Below are positions 9,644 to 19,675 of a DNA stretch of 64,000 nucleotides, piece by piece; the first letter of the stretch is position 1, and each line of letters opens with the position of its first letter. The notes below the pieces were generated by a model. That model saw only the letters and a program-made list of their open reading frames with translations. It made no database searches and was not told the origin of the DNA. Origin of the DNA: Sinorhizobium garamanticum (GTDB taxonomy: Bacteria; Pseudomonadota; Alphaproteobacteria; Rhizobiales; Rhizobiaceae); contig NZ_CP120373.1 of NCBI RefSeq assembly GCF_029892065.1, positions 744,001-808,000 of the forward strand, in the 5' to 3' direction. The position numbers and the translations under genes are program-made.

Positions 9644-9724
9644 CTAAAGCTTGTCGCACGCATTGGCGTACGCAAAAGACAACGCGAAAAACAAAACGCC
9701 TATCGACAGGACGAAGAAATCCAT
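9644..9724 (-). CDS. 26-aa membrane peptide upstream of kdpF
   Basis: The ORF from the ATG at 9724 reads MDFFVLSIGVLFFALSFAY then ANACDKL, one membrane helix plus a short polar tail. A clear AGGAG ribosome site lies 7 bp upstream, and the stop is 15 bp before the kdpF start. Similar tiny ORFs ending in -ACDRL/-ACDKL occur before kdpF in other alphaproteobacteria, from memory of the family. It is probably the first cistron of the kdp operon; its function is unknown. Confidence 0.7.
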   Translation of the reverse strand: MDFFVLSIGVLFFALSFAYANACDKL

Positions 9725-10123
9725 TGGACTGCTCCTATTTTATTATGAAGACTGAGAGACATTGCTCTTTATGCTCGCGCCGGCGAGCGGATATTCTCCA
9801 TGCGCACTGAAGATCGGTGCGCAAAAGCTAAACCCGGCAGCAATATGGCTCGAACCGCATAAACGTTCGAGAGAGGCCGAGGAGCAAAGAAATAAAAAAC
9901 TTATATAGACGAGGCTGGTCTTCGCGCCGTCGAGCCTAGCGCCGCGCGCCTTACCACGCGCGCAAGGAAACATGCAGCAGGAAGCCCTGAGGGCCTTTCG
10001 GAACGCGCCGAGACAATCTAAACTATTGAAAACTCTATATTTTGTTTGAGATCAAGGAAATGTCAGCCTGCCGGCTTCCGGCCGAAGCGCCAAGGATTGA
10101 GTCAGGACTGTCCTCGCGAGTCA
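9725..10123. other. Kdp promoter region, no convincing gene
   Basis: About 400 bp between the kdp operon and the next repeat. It includes an AT-rich stretch at 9888-9907 (reading TATATAAGTTTTTTATTTC on the minus strand) that could belong to the KdpE-dependent promoter. No exact KdpE box can be asserted. A 76-codon minus frame at 9743-9973 has no recognisable features and looks fortuitous. Confidence 0.4.
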
Positions 10124-10223
10124 TTACAGCGCCGTGCGTCCTTTAGGACGCACAAAGGTCGCTGTAACTCTTTGAATCTACGCATCGTGCTTTCCGAAGA
10201 TCGGGTCCGATTTTCGGGCCGAT
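10124..10223 (+). repeat. Divergent RIME-related element
   Basis: TTACAGCGCCGTGCGTCC followed by an inverted GGACGCACAAAGGTCGCTGTAA forms the first hairpin. It continues with CTTTGAATC and a second palindrome (GATCGGGTCCGATTTTCGGGCCGATG) that differs from the common copies. Boundaries are approximate. It sits downstream of the AI-2E permease gene, where its hairpins could also end transcription. Confidence 0.6.
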
Positions 10224-10235
10224 GACTAGAAAGCA

Positions 10236-11414
10236 TCACTTCACGGATATGTCGGCCCGCGAGATGTGGTTGACGGTCGGCTGTTCGGGCTGCGTGGTCA
10301 CCTCGTGCAGCCATTCCCGCCAGATGGCGACGAGCAGTGCCATGAGCACGGGGCCAACGAACAGGCCGAGGAAGCCCATCGTTTTTACGCCGCCAATCAG
10401 ACCGAAGAAGGTCGGCAGAAAAGGCAGCTTGATCGGTCCGCCGACGAGTTTCGGCCTCAGCGTCTTGTCGACGATGAAAAGCTCCGTCGTGCCCCAGGCG
10501 AAAAGTACGACGCCCTGCACCGGCGAGCCGCTCGCCACGAGATAGATCGACACCAGGGTGAAACAGAGCGGCGCGCCGCCGGGTATCAGTGCCATGATGC
10601 CGGTGATGATGCCGAGGGTCACCGGCGACGGGACGCCCGCCAGCCAGTAGGCCACCCCGAGAACGATGCCTTCGCCGATCGCGATAATGCCCATGCCCGT
10701 CACCGTCGAGCTAATGGTCAGCGGCACGACGCGCGACAGCCGCTCCCAGCGCATCGGAAAGATCCGCTCGCCGAGGTGGTCGAGCTGCTTCGAGAAGGAT
10801 TGGCCGTCGCGGTAGACGAAGAACAGCGTGATCAGCATGAAGAGCAGCGTCAGGAACGACTGGAAGGCGGAGGCGCCGATCACGAGCACGCCGCGATAGA
10901 TATTGCCGATATTGGAGCCGCTGACGAGCTGCACCAGTTCACCGAGCGCGCCCGGGTGGCCGACATATTTCACCCATTGCTCGCCGAGCCAGGCGCCGAC
11001 AACCGGGATCGATGTCAGCCAGGTGGGAACGATCGCCCCGTTGGCGTTGGTTTCAACCGCCCAGACAAGCCAGTCGCGCACCTCGTCGACCGCGTAGACG
11101 GCGGCGAGCGAAATAGGCACCACGATGAAGGCGACGACACAGACGATGGCGATCGTAGCTGCCAGGGTGCGGTTGCCGTTCACCGCCTCAAGAAGCCGTC
11201 TGTAAATCGGCCAGCTGGCGAAACCGATGACGACGGCCGCGAGCACCGGCACCACGAAGCCATGGAAGAAATAGACGCCGGCAAGAAGAACCAGAACGAG
11301 CGACCAACGGGCAGCCGAGATCGGCAGGACGAGGGCAGAACGTGAATGGGCCGGCTGCCCGAAGAGCCTCGGCTCCGCGGGAAGGTTTTCTCGTTCACGA
11401 TTGCCCAATTGCAC
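10236..11414 (-). CDS. AI-2E / PerM family permease
   Basis: A 392-aa membrane protein of the AI-2E transporter (UPF0118) family. It has paired N-terminal helices (about 25-75), a soluble segment (about 100-190), and a C-terminal block of helices with the family-like stretches GIITGIMALIPGGAPLCF and FGLIGGVKTMGFLGLFVGP. The start is a GTG at 11414, supported by GGAGGATGACAG just upstream. Family members export or exchange small solutes, some with Na+ or H+; the name derives from an E. coli protein proposed to export autoinducer-2. The actual substrate here is unknown. Confidence 0.85.
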   Translation of the reverse strand: MQLGNRERENLPAEPRLFGQPAHSRSALVLPISAARWSLVLVLLAGVYFFHGFVVPVLAAVVIGFASWPIYRRLLEAVNGNRTLAATIAIVCVVAFIVVPISLAAVYAVDEVRDWLVWAVETNANGAIVPTWLTSIPVVGAWLGEQWVKYVGHPGALGELVQLVSGSNIGNIYRGVLVIGASAFQSFLTLLFMLITLFFVYRDGQSFSKQLDHLGERIFPMRWERLSRVVPLTISSTVTGMGIIAIGEGIVLGVAYWLAGVPSPVTLGIITGIMALIPGGAPLCFTLVSIYLVASGSPVQGVVLFAWGTTELFIVDKTLRPKLVGGPIKLPFLPTFFGLIGGVKTMGFLGLFVGPVLMALLVAIWREWLHEVTTQPEQPTVNHISRADISVK

Positions 11415-11556
11415 CTGTCATCCTCCGTCTTTTAGCAACATTACAACAAAGCCGAGGCCTTGCCAGCCCATCCGCTGTGTTGACAGTCAGTTTCCGATGG
11501 AAGGCCGATCGCCGCGGACGTTAGCGGCGGGACATGACAGGGAAATTTAGGCACAC

Positions 11557-11772
11557 TCAAGATGTCGCGCGAAATTTCGAGTCGACAAACGCATAAGCGC
11601 TGATCACGGCGCCGGTTTTGGGCACCGAGACGGCGACGTCTTCGGCGACCTGGGGCAGCGGCCCCATGATTGCACCTGGGCCGATGCCGAACCCGGCGAC
11701 GGCGAGCTTAAACTCGGCCGCCGACACGCGGCTGCGGGGCGCGACAATGGAGGGGCGTCGTCGGACATGCAA
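11557..11772 (-). pseudogene. N-terminal remnant of an MFS (AraJ-like) transporter
   Basis: A short open frame containing LAVAGFGIGPGAIMGPLPQV, then AEDVAVSVPKTGAVISAYAF. This closely resembles the first membrane helix and loop of arabinose-efflux-type MFS permeases (GFGIGTGEFVIMGLLP...VSIPTAGHLISAYA). The similarity stops after SAYAF, and a stop codon follows at 11557. The remaining ~350 residues are absent, so this is a gene remnant between the AI-2E permease and the acyl-CoA ligase genes. Confidence 0.65.
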
Positions 11773-12102
11773 CAGCCATGCTGCGGCACTTCAACCGCTG
11801 CTCAAGATTCGATATCTGGAACTGCGGCGGACGGCGTGCACCAATCGTGCCTGCTGCGATGCAGTAGAGATAGTTTGCCTGCTGTCGCAAGGAGTTATGC
11901 TGGAGCGCGGACCAAAATCTCGTGCATTGTGCCAGTGTATCGCGTAGCGCCTATTGTTGACGTTTACGTCAAAGTCATATAATCGGAATCACGGCTTGAA
12001 GAGAGGCTGCAAAAGCTTCATCTTCGACGGAGAGGAAGATCGGGAGGGATCTTTCTTCGCCGTGAGCACGGCCGGTCAATGGCGACCAGAGGGAGGAAGG
12101 TC
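11773..12102. other. Upstream region of the acyl-CoA ligase gene
   Basis: About 330 bp with no supported gene. It presumably carries the promoter of the ligase gene. The direct repeat-like GACGTTTACGTCAAAG near 11960 contains a GACGT..ACGTC palindrome that could be an operator, but no regulator can be assigned. Confidence 0.35.
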
Positions 12103-13803
12103 ATGGCGGAAACAAGCACGCAGCAGTCGGGTTCCAACCCGGGAAAAATCTGGCTCAAGTCCTATCCGCCCGGCGTGCCGGCCGAAATCGGGCCCCTCCC
12201 CTATCGCTCCATCGGCGAGTTCTTCGACCACGCGGTCGCGCAATATTCCTGGCGCCCGGCGTTCACTTGCATGGGCAAGTCGCTCAGCTTCGCCGCTCTC
12301 AATACCCATTCGGCCGCGATCGGCGCCTGGCTGCAATCGCTCGGCCTCAGAAAGGGTGATCGCGTCGCGGTGATGCTGCCGAACATCCTGCAGAACCCGG
12401 TGATCGTCTACGGCATCCTGCGCGCGGGCCTGACGGTGGTCAACGTCAATCCGCTCTACACGCCGCGCGAGCTCGAGCATCAGCTCGTTGATGCGGGCGC
12501 CAAGGCGATCTTCGTGCTCGAGAACTTCGCCCACACGGTCGAGCAGGTCCTCGCCCGCACTGCGGTCAAACATGTTGTGGTCGCCAGCATGGGCGACATG
12601 CTCGGCGTCAAGGGAGCAATCGTCAATCTCGTCGTGCGGCGCGTCAAGAAACTCGTGCCCGACTGGTCGATCCCGGGGCATACCTCCTTCAAGGCCGCAC
12701 TTGCCAAGGGTGCGAAACTGACCCTCACGAAACCCCATCTGGCGCCTTCCGATGTTGCCTTCCTGCAATATACCGGCGGCACCACCGGCGTTTCCAAGGG
12801 CGCCACCCTCACGCATTCCAACCTTCTGTCCAACATGGCGCAGATGGAGCTGTGGCTGGAAACCGCCTTCCGGCGCAAGGCACGCCCGGAAAATCTCACC
12901 TTCGTGTGCGCGCTGCCGCTCTATCATATCTTCGCGCTGACGGTGAATTCGCTGATGGGCCTCGCGACGGGCGGCAACAACATTCTCATCCCTAATCCCC
13001 GCGATATTCCCGCCTTCGTCAAGGAACTCGGCAAGTACGAGGCGAACATCTTTCCCGGCCTCAACACGTTGTTCAACGCACTGATGAACAATGCCGAATT
13101 CAAGAAGCTCGACTTTTCGTCGCTCGTGCTGACTTTCGGTGGCGGCATGGCCGTGCAGCGGCCGGTGGCAGAGCGTTGGCTGGCGATGACCGGCTGCCCG
13201 ATCCACGAAGGCTACGGGCTTTCCGAGACCTCTCCGGTCGCCACCGCCAACCGGCTCGATACCGGCGAGTTCACCGGCACGATCGGCATGCCGCTCCCTT
13301 CGACCGAGGTCGAGATTCGCGACGAGCAGGGCAACACGCTGCCGGTCGGCGAAATCGGTGAGATCTGCATCCGTGGTCCGCAGGTCATGGCCGGCTATTG
13401 GCAGCGGCCAGACGAGACGGCCAAGGCGATCTCGCCGGACGGCTTCTTCCGCACCGGCGACATCGGCTTCATGAACTCCGAGGGGCTGACGAAAATCGTC
13501 GACCGCAAGAAGGACATGATTCTCGTTTCCGGCTTCAACGTCTTCCCGAACGAGATCGAGGAAGTCGCGGCAACCCACCCGGGCATCCTCGAATGTGCCG
13601 CCATCGGCATCCCCGATCCGCATTCGGGCGAGGCCGTGAAGCTCTTCGTCGTGCGGAAGGATCCCGATCTCACCGAGGCGGAGGTCAAGCGCCACTGCGC
13701 CGCCAACCTCACCAACTACAAGCGGCCGAGACACGTGGAATTCCGCACCGAGTTGCCGAAGTCGAATGTCGGCAAGATTCTGCGCAAGGATTTGCGCGGG
13801 TAG
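12103..13803 (+). CDS. fadD: Long-chain fatty acid-CoA ligase
   Basis: A 566-aa member of the AMP-forming adenylate family. Key motifs are the P-loop [16 protein letters not shown], the GYGLSETSP segment, the FRTGDIGF motif and the C-terminal [13 protein letters not shown] lysine region. It activates fatty acids to acyl-CoA for beta-oxidation or membrane lipid use. The ATG at 12103 is chosen over an in-frame ATG at 12079 because GAGGAAGG ends 2-3 bp before it. In Sinorhizobium, FadD has been linked to swarming and symbiosis (established knowledge). The gene stands alone between a remnant and pgi. Confidence 0.93.
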   Translation: MAETSTQQSGSNPGKIWLKSYPPGVPAEIGPLPYRSIGEFFDHAVAQYSWRPAFTCMGKSLSFAALNTHSAAIGAWLQSLGLRKGDRVAVMLPNILQNPVIVYGILRAGLTVVNVNPLYTPRELEHQLVDAGAKAIFVLENFAHTVEQVLARTAVKHVVVASMGDMLGVKGAIVNLVVRRVKKLVPDWSIPGHTSFKAALAKGAKLTLTKPHLAPSDVAFLQYTGGTTGVSKGATLTHSNLLSNMAQMELWLETAFRRKARPENLTFVCALPLYHIFALTVNSLMGLATGGNNILIPNPRDIPAFVKELGKYEANIFPGLNTLFNALMNNAEFKKLDFSSLVLTFGGGMAVQRPVAERWLAMTGCPIHEGYGLSETSPVATANRLDTGEFTGTIGMPLPSTEVEIRDEQGNTLPVGEIGEICIRGPQVMAGYWQRPDETAKAISPDGFFRTGDIGFMNSEGLTKIVDRKKDMILVSGFNVFPNEIEEVAATHPGILECAAIGIPDPHSGEAVKLFVVRKDPDLTEAEVKRHCAANLTNYKRPRHVEFRTELPKSNVGKILRKDLRG

Positions 13804-13825
13804 ACCGCATTGCCCGGCGCAGAAA

Positions 13826-13937
13826 GGCCCCTCATCCGGCTGCCGCCACCTTCCCCCCGCAGGCGGGGCGAAGGAGACTCGCGGCGCCGACTTAGTCCCC
13901 CTCTCCCCGCCCGCGGAGAGGGTTAGGGTGAGGGGCA
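13826..13937. repeat. Rhizobial GC-rich intergenic palindromic repeat
   Basis: Begins GGCCCCTCATCCGG and ends GGGTGAGGGGCA, enclosing two smaller hairpins (CCCCGCAGGCGGGG and CTCTCCCCGCCCGCGGAGAG). The same end sequences occur in inverted order at 36352-36463. It probably acts as a terminator or mRNA stabiliser after the ligase gene. Confidence 0.7.
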
Positions 13938-14104
13938 TCCACTCCCGAAGCCGCTGCGCTTTCGGGCGACGCGCTTCAGGGCTGATGCGGCGAGGGCGGC
14001 ACAACGCAGGCGGCCTTTTTTTGCTGCAGCGCACACGTGCCCTTGATTTACCGCAAACAAACCGACTAGCTATCGCAGCCAATTTCCGATGCAAGGAGCC
14101 TGCG

Positions 14105-15730
14105 ATGAAAGCGCTTGTCGAAAACCTCAAAGCCACTGCACGCGAGACCAATGCAACCGACATTCGCGCCGCCTTCGCGGCCGACCGGAACCGCTTCTCC
14201 CGCTTCAGCACGACGCTCGGCGACCTCCTCTTCGACTATTCGAAATGCGCAGTGAATGACCGGATTCTCGAGGGTCTCGAAGCACTCGCCAAGGCGGCGA
14301 AGGTGGAAGAAAAGCGGGACGCCATGTTCCGCGGCGACATCATCAACATTACCGAAGGTCGCGCCGTGCTGCACACGGCGCTCAGGAATCGGAGCAACCG
14401 GCCGGTGCTCGTCGACGGCAAGGACGTCATGCCCGACGTCAACGCCGTGCTTGATGCGATGGGTGCCTTTGCCGACGGCATCCGGTCCGGCGCCTTGAAG
14501 GGCGCCACCGGCAAGAAGATCACCGATGTCATCAATATCGGCATCGGTGGCTCCGACCTCGGCCCGGTGATGGCGACGCTGGCGCTCGGCCCCTTCCACG
14601 ACGGTCCGCGACTGCATTTCGTTTCCAACATCGATGGCGCGCATATCGCCGATACGCTGAAGCTCGTCGATCCGGAAACCGCGCTCTTCATCGTCGCCTC
14701 GAAGACCTTTACCACGATCGAGACGATGACCAATGCCGCCACCGCTCGCGCCTTCATCGCCGGCAAGCTCGGTGAGGCGGCGGTTGGCCACCACTTCGCG
14801 GCGGTTTCGACCGCGCTCGACAAGGTTGCGGCCTTCGGCATCGACCAGGCGCGTGTCTTCGGCTTCTGGGACTGGGTCGGCGGACGCTATTCGATCTGGT
14901 CGGCGATTGGCCTGCCGCTGATGATTGCGATCGGCAAGGAAAATTTCGGCCGCTTCCTCGACGGCGGCCACGCGATCGATGAGCATTTTCGCACAGCGCC
15001 ACTGCGTCAGAATATCCCGATGCTGCTCGGCCTCATCGGCTTCTATCACCGCAACGTGCTCGGCTATCCGTCGCGGGCAATCCTGCCCTACGATCAGCGC
15101 CTTGCGCGTTTCCCAGCCTATCTGCAGCAGCTCGACATGGAATCGAACGGCAAGGGCGTCACGATGGACAGCACGCCGGTCGAATTCTCGACCGGACCGG
15201 TCGTCTGGGGCGAACCGGGCACCAACGGCCAGCACGCCTTCTACCAGCTGATCCACCAGGGCACCGACATCATCCCGGCCGAATTCATGATCGCCGCGAA
15301 CGGCCACGAAAAGGAACTGCGTCATCAGCATCAGCTGCTGATGGCAAACTGCCTGGCGCAATCGGAAGCCTTGATGAAGGGCCGCACCCTTGCCGAAGCC
15401 AAAGCGCAGCTCACCTCGAAGGGCATGGATGACGCCAAGGCCGACAAGATCGCCCCGCACCGGGTCTTCACCGGCAACCGGCCGTCTCTCACCATCGTCT
15501 ACGATGAACTCGATCCCTTCGCGCTCGGCCGCCTGATCGCGCTCTACGAACATCGCGTCTTCGTCGAAGGTGCGCTCTTCAACATCAATTCCTTCGACCA
15601 ATGGGGTGTCGAGCTCGGCAAGGAATTGGCTACCGGATTGCTGCCGGTGGTCGAAGGCAAGGAAAGCGCCGAAGGCCACGATTCATCGACCGCCGGCCTT
15701 GTTGCGGCGCTGTTGAAGGCGGCACGCTGA
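14105..15730 (+). CDS. pgi: Glucose-6-phosphate isomerase
   Basis: A 541-aa cytoplasmic isomerase interconverting glucose-6-phosphate and fructose-6-phosphate. The family signatures are present: [41 protein letters not shown] and [13 protein letters not shown], with the catalytic [10 protein letters not shown] and the histidine of [13 protein letters not shown] in place. The start ATGAAAGCG is preceded by AAGGAG. It lies in the same neighbourhood as the fructose transport and kinase genes, and would move imported fructose carbon into the Entner-Doudoroff route used by rhizobia. Confidence 0.97.
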   Translation: MKALVENLKATARETNATDIRAAFAADRNRFSRFSTTLGDLLFDYSKCAVNDRILEGLEALAKAAKVEEKRDAMFRGDIINITEGRAVLHTALRNRSNRPVLVDGKDVMPDVNAVLDAMGAFADGIRSGALKGATGKKITDVINIGIGGSDLGPVMATLALGPFHDGPRLHFVSNIDGAHIADTLKLVDPETALFIVASKTFTTIETMTNAATARAFIAGKLGEAAVGHHFAAVSTALDKVAAFGIDQARVFGFWDWVGGRYSIWSAIGLPLMIAIGKENFGRFLDGGHAIDEHFRTAPLRQNIPMLLGLIGFYHRNVLGYPSRAILPYDQRLARFPAYLQQLDMESNGKGVTMDSTPVEFSTGPVVWGEPGTNGQHAFYQLIHQGTDIIPAEFMIAANGHEKELRHQHQLLMANCLAQSEALMKGRTLAEAKAQLTSKGMDDAKADKIAPHRVFTGNRPSLTIVYDELDPFALGRLIALYEHRVFVEGALFNINSFDQWGVELGKELATGLLPVVEGKESAEGHDSSTAGLVAALLKAAR

Positions 15731-15749
15731 GCGAAAGCGGCGAACGCTA

Positions 15750-15948
15750 CCCCCCTCTGCCCTGCCGGGCATCCCCCCCACAAGGGGGGAGATTAGCTGG
15801 GGACACGCTCCTGCCCCGAGATAGCTCTGTACCGGTCGACACCACGACACGTGTAAGTCATGCCGCGGGTTTGGAGGAGCGAGACTTTGCCGCTTGTCAA
15901 TCTCCCCCACAAGGGGGGAGATGCCCGGCAGGGCAGAGGGGGGTGGCG
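15750..15948. repeat. Long inverted repeat between pgi and the fructokinase gene
   Basis: Two ~45-bp arms in inverted orientation: CCCCTCTGCCCTGCCGGGC with CACAAGGGGGGAGAT at 15750-15794, and its complement at 15899-15948. They are separated by about 104 bp. Each arm also contains a small hairpin (CTCCCCC..GGGGGAG). It lies between convergent genes, so it could serve as a bidirectional terminator. Confidence 0.8.
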
Positions 15949-16028
15949 ACAATTCCGGTCCCGATTTTCCGCGCTGCAATCAAACGCCGATCATATCGGC
16001 CGATAGCCCAGCGCCGCAGGTATCAACG

Positions 16029-16961
16029 TCAAAGCCCGAGTTCATGCCGCCATGGCGGATTTGCGCCGGCGCGCGAGACGGTAACGGCCGCGGCCTTGGC
16101 GCCGAGCGCCAACGCCTGTCGGACCGCAGCATCGCTCAGATTTGCCACCGCATCCTTGGTCAGAAGGTTGTTGAGCTTCAACGACGCCAGCACGCCAGCA
16201 TCGAACGTGTCACCCGCACCGACCGTATCGACGACCGCGACCCGTTCGCCGGCAACCTCAACCTTGTGGTTCCGGGTATAGCCGACGGCGCCGTCGGCGC
16301 CCTTGGTGATCAACACCAGCTTTGGGCCGCGCTTCAGCCACTCCGCGGCAAGCTCGTCATGGCTGCCTTCCATCCCGAACCAGGCTAGGTCCTCGTCCGA
16401 AAACTTGATGATATCCGACATCGCGGCCATGCGGTTCATGCGTCCGAGATGCGCCTCGCGATCCTTAATGAAGCCGGGGCGAATGTTCGGGTCGAAGGAG
16501 ATCACGCGTTTCTCGTGCTCGCGCATCATCAAGGCCTCATAAGTCGAGCCGCACGGCTCGGGAATGAGGCTTATCGCACCGAAATGCAGCGCTTCGCAGA
16601 AATCGCCGAGCGCCGGGAGATGATCCTTGGTGATCATCCGTCCCGCGGTGTTCTCGTCGAAGAAGGCGTAGCTCGCGTGACCGTCGACGAGTTTCACGAA
16701 GGCAAGCGTCGTGTGCAGCGGCAGGGTCGCGCAGGGGCCGAAATCGACATTCGCGGCTTTCAGCGTAGCGCGCAGGATATCGCCGAACATGTCGTCGGAA
16801 AGGCCGGTGAAGAAGCCCGTCGGGATGCCGAGCCGCCCGAGCGCAATGGCGGTGTTGAAGATCGCGCCGCCGGCATAGGGCGCAAAGGCGCTCTCCCCGG
16901 CTGCCGTGTCGCGCGGCAGCATATCGATCAAGGCTTCCCCGCAACAAACGATCATCGGCAT
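16029..16961 (-). CDS. frk: Fructokinase (PfkB family)
   Basis: A 310-aa PfkB-type sugar kinase. The N-terminal GEALIDMLP and the second signature DTVGAGDTFDAGVLASL, which carries the catalytic aspartate and anion hole, are intact. Two adjacent methionines (MPM) are possible starts; AGGGAGGAATGCC precedes the first. It is likely to phosphorylate fructose to fructose-6-phosphate, since the frc transport operon and pgi are close by. Other PfkB substrates such as ribose or 2-keto-3-deoxygluconate cannot be ruled out from the sequence alone. It is 75 bp downstream of pyrE on the same strand. Confidence 0.88.
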   Translation of the reverse strand: MPMIVCCGEALIDMLPRDTAAGESAFAPYAGGAIFNTAIALGRLGIPTGFFTGLSDDMFGDILRATLKAANVDFGPCATLPLHTTLAFVKLVDGHASYAFFDENTAGRMITKDHLPALGDFCEALHFGAISLIPEPCGSTYEALMMREHEKRVISFDPNIRPGFIKDREAHLGRMNRMAAMSDIIKFSDEDLAWFGMEGSHDELAAEWLKRGPKLVLITKGADGAVGYTRNHKVEVAGERVAVVDTVGAGDTFDAGVLASLKLNNLLTKDAVANLSDAAVRQALALGAKAAAVTVSRAGANPPWRHELGL

Positions 16962-17036
16962 TCCTCCCTTAAACGGTTATTCTTTCGATTATTCAATCGA
17001 TTTAAATCAGATTTCCCGCCAAAGCCAGCGGAAAGC

Positions 17037-17735
17037 TCACTGGGCTGCAAGCCCGCTGACGCCGCCATTGCGTCCGGACCAGGCGAGCGGAGCGTTGAGG
17101 AAGGCCTCGACCTCGTTCAGCGTCTTCTCGTCGAACAGCGCCTGCTCGCGGGCAACCGCCAGCACGTTGCGCCAAGTGGCGATGAAGTGCAGATCGACGC
17201 CCCTTGCTTTCATGTTGCCGCGCGCTTCCGGGAAGATGTCGTAATAGAAGAGTGCGATGCCGTGATCGACTATGCCGCCGGCCGCGCGGATCGCATCGAT
17301 GAACTTGAACATCGATCCGCCGGCGGTCGTCAGGTCCTCGATGACCAGCACGCGCGCCCCTTCCGGCATGTGACCTTCGATCTGCGCATTGCGACCGTGG
17401 CCCTTCGGGGCCTTGCGTACATAGATCATCGGCAGACCGAGCCGCTCGGCAAGCATGGCCGCGAAGGGAATGCCGGCCGTCTCGCCGCCGGCGACGACGT
17501 CGAACTGCTCGAAGCCGGCCTCGCGAAGGATCGTCGCGGCGGCGAAATCCATCACCGCCGAGCGGATGCGCGGATAGGAGATCAGCTTGCGGCAATCGAT
17601 GTAGACAGGGCTCGCCATGCCAGAGGAGAGCTTGTAGGGCTCGTCGGCGCGGAAATGCACCGCCTTGATCTCCCAGAGCATTTTCGCGACCAGCTCGGCC
17701 ATCACCGCCTTGTCGGTGAACGCGTTGGAAAACAT
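17037..17735 (-). CDS. pyrE: Orotate phosphoribosyltransferase
   Basis: A 232-aa enzyme joining orotate and PRPP to form OMP in pyrimidine synthesis. The PRPP loop is [31 protein letters not shown] provides the flexible-loop lysines. GAAGGAGAGTTTC precedes the ATG. It lies 73 bp downstream of pyrC on the same strand, so the two pyrimidine genes probably form one unit with the kinase gene. Confidence 0.96.
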   Translation of the reverse strand: MFSNAFTDKAVMAELVAKMLWEIKAVHFRADEPYKLSSGMASPVYIDCRKLISYPRIRSAVMDFAAATILREAGFEQFDVVAGGETAGIPFAAMLAERLGLPMIYVRKAPKGHGRNAQIEGHMPEGARVLVIEDLTTAGGSMFKFIDAIRAAGGIVDHGIALFYYDIFPEARGNMKARGVDLHFIATWRNVLAVAREQALFDEKTLNEVEAFLNAPLAWSGRNGGVSGLAAQ

Positions 17736-17808
17736 GAAACTCTCCTTCTAGCATGACCCGAAAAGCGGTTTTCGGCTTCAGTCACGCGACAAAACGAACC
17801 CTCGTTAA

Positions 17809-18846
17809 TCAGACAACCGCCCAGTAGAGCGGGAACATCGGATCAAAAACCGTGACCGGGCCTGCTTCCGTCTCGACCTTCGCGGGATAGCGCACCGGCT
17901 CTTCGCTCTTGCGCAACGTGATCGTCTCCTCGTTGACCGGCAGGCTGTACCAGACGGGGCCGTTCAACGACGCAAAGGCCTCGAGGCGGTCGAGCGCGCC
18001 CTCCTCTTCGAAGACGTGGGCAAGGCAGCTCATGGTGTTGATCGAGGTGTAGATGCCGGCGCAGCCGCAGGCACATTCCTTGAGCGGATCGACATGGGGT
18101 GCGGAATCGGTGCCGAGGAAGAAGCGGGCGTCACCGGACGTCGCGGCCGCGCGCAGCGCCAGGCGGTGCGTTTCGCGCTTGGCGACCGGCAGGCAGTAAT
18201 AATGCGGCTTGATACCGCCGACGAGAATGGCGTTGCGGTTGATGATCAGATGGTGGGTCGTGATCGAACCGGCGAGATTGGCCTTCGACGCCTTGATGTA
18301 GTCGATGCCGTCCTTCGTCGTCACGTGTTCCATCGTGATCCGAAGCTCGGGCAGCCGCCGGCGGAGCGGGTCGAGCACGGTTTCTATGAAGACCGCTTCG
18401 CGGTCGAAGATGTCGACATCTGCCGTCGTCACCTCCCCATGGACGCAGAGCGGCACGCCGATCTCGGCCATGCGTTCCAGTACCGGCATCGCCTTCTCGA
18501 TGTCACGAACGCCACTCGACGAATTGGTGGTCGCGCCCGCCGGATAGAGCTTGACCGCCTTGACGAGGCCACGCCTGTAGCCCGCCTCGACATCGTCCGG
18601 GTCGGTGCCCTCGGTCAGATAGAGCGTCATCAACGGTTCGAACCGATCTTCCGCGGGAACGGCGGCGAGAATACGCTCGCGGTAGGCGGCGGCATCGGCG
18701 GTGGTCACGACCGGCGGCACCAGATTGGGCATGATGATGGCGCGGGCGAAGTGGCGGCTCGTGTCCGCGATCACGCCGCGCAGCATGCCGCCGTCGCGCA
18801 GGTGAAGGTGCCAATCATCCGGGCGGCGGATAACGAGGTCTTGCAT
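17809..18846 (-). CDS. pyrC: Dihydroorotase
   Basis: A 345-aa class II dihydroorotase, the E. coli-like short type. Zinc ligands are visible: the [10 protein letters not shown] motif near the N-terminus, [11 protein letters not shown] with the lysine that becomes carboxylated, the CVHGEV and MEHVTT histidines, and GTDSAPH with the late aspartate. It makes dihydroorotate from carbamoyl-aspartate in the cytoplasm. It heads the pyrC-pyrE-kinase group. Confidence 0.96.
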   Translation of the reverse strand: MQDLVIRRPDDWHLHLRDGGMLRGVIADTSRHFARAIIMPNLVPPVVTTADAAAYRERILAAVPAEDRFEPLMTLYLTEGTDPDDVEAGYRRGLVKAVKLYPAGATTNSSSGVRDIEKAMPVLERMAEIGVPLCVHGEVTTADVDIFDREAVFIETVLDPLRRRLPELRITMEHVTTKDGIDYIKASKANLAGSITTHHLIINRNAILVGGIKPHYYCLPVAKRETHRLALRAAATSGDARFFLGTDSAPHVDPLKECACGCAGIYTSINTMSCLAHVFEEEGALDRLEAFASLNGPVWYSLPVNEETITLRKSEEPVRYPAKVETEAGPVTVFDPMFPLYWAVV

Positions 18847-18994
18847 GGTCAGCGTTCTCCCGATGCTCGCGTCCGATCGGCGCGAGCGGCGTTGCGGCCG
18901 GCCGGTGCGCTCGATGGGCGGTACTTCATGTGGTGAAACCGCGCCTCGATACCATCATTGCGCCGCAAAACACAATGGCGATTCGAAAATCGCC

Positions 18995-19042
18995 GAGCGG
19001 GAAGCGGGCGGAAAACCGCGCACACTTTTCCTCATCCCGCTC
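18995..19042. repeat. Bulged palindromic intergenic element (family B)
   Basis: GAGCGGGAAGCGGGCGGAAAACC...CTCATCCCGCTC: outer arms GAGCGGGA/TCCCGCTC pair around a conserved core of GGAAAACCG and CACACTTTTCC. Related copies lie at 47673 and 57723. It sits in the gap between pyrC and frcK. Confidence 0.6.
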
Positions 19043-19054
19043 CGAGCCCATCTC

Positions 19055-19675
19055 TCAGAAATCCCGTATGACGAGGTTAGCGGGCCGGCAGTTGCCGACG
19101 ACGCGCCGGGCGTTCGGGATGTCGTTGCCGAATGCCTTCGTCTTCGCCGTCTCGTCGTCGTAGCCGTGATCGAACCAGCGTTTCAGCAACCGTCGCTCGA
19201 TCACTTCAAGGCCGGGATCGATGAAGATCGAAAAGTCGAAGGCTCCCTCGAGCCTGTTCCACGGCGCCTCGTCGAGCATGAGATAGTTGCCTTCGACAAG
19301 AACGATGCGCGTCTCCGGGGCGACTATCCGAGCAGATGCAATTGCCAGTTCGCGCGACCGGTCGAAGATCGGCACCAGGACTTCGCCATCATTGGCCCGA
19401 ACGGCGACGACCGTCGAGAGAAGCGATCGGAAGTCGAAGGTTTCGGGCGCGCCCTTGCGGGCAAGCAGGCCCTTCTCTTCGAGGACGGCATTGTCCATAT
19501 GGAAGCCGTCCATCGGCAGGACAGCCGCCTTCTCCCCGGCTGCGACGAGCGCCTCTGCGAGCGCTTCGGAGAGCGTCGATTTGCCGGCGCCCGGAGGGCC
19601 GGCAATCGCAACGATGAAACGGGCGGCGCCGGCCGCCCGTTTCAGGATCTCGTCCCTCAAGGCCTGCACATTCAT
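19055..19675 (-). CDS. frcK: FrcK, P-loop kinase of the fructose operon
   Basis: A 206-aa P-loop protein like phosphoribulokinase/uridine kinase or pantothenate kinase. Walker A is IAGPPGAGKSTLSEAL (about residues 23-38); PMDGFHMDN and VEGNYLML are family motifs, and DDETAKTKAFGNDIPNA lies near the C-terminus. The ATG overlaps the frcA stop by 4 bp. In S. meliloti frcK is the last gene of frcBCAK and its exact substrate is unsettled, so a kinase role on the imported sugar or on another metabolite is inferred. The C-terminus is complete (VIRDF). Confidence 0.9.
   Translation of the reverse strand: MNVQALRDEILKRAAGAARFIVAIAGPPGAGKSTLSEALAEALVAAGEKAAVLPMDGFHMDNAVLEEKGLLARKGAPETFDFRSLLSTVVAVRANDGEVLVPIFDRSRELAIASARIVAPETRIVLVEGNYLMLDEAPWNRLEGAFDFSIFIDPGLEVIERRLLKRWFDHGYDDETAKTKAFGNDIPNARRVVGNCRPANLVIRDF

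Noticed and set aside
9743..9973. 76-codon minus-strand frame upstream of kdp
   Set aside because: No ribosome site, no recognisable domain, Cys/Ser-rich composition; lies in the presumed kdp promoter region.
12076..14211. 711-codon minus-strand frame opposite fadD
   Set aside because: Mirrors the ligase and pgi reading frames; no motif and no ribosome site.
15750..15948. CRISPR-like array between pgi and the fructokinase gene
   Set aside because: Only two arms in inverted, not direct, orientation; it is a palindromic intergenic repeat.
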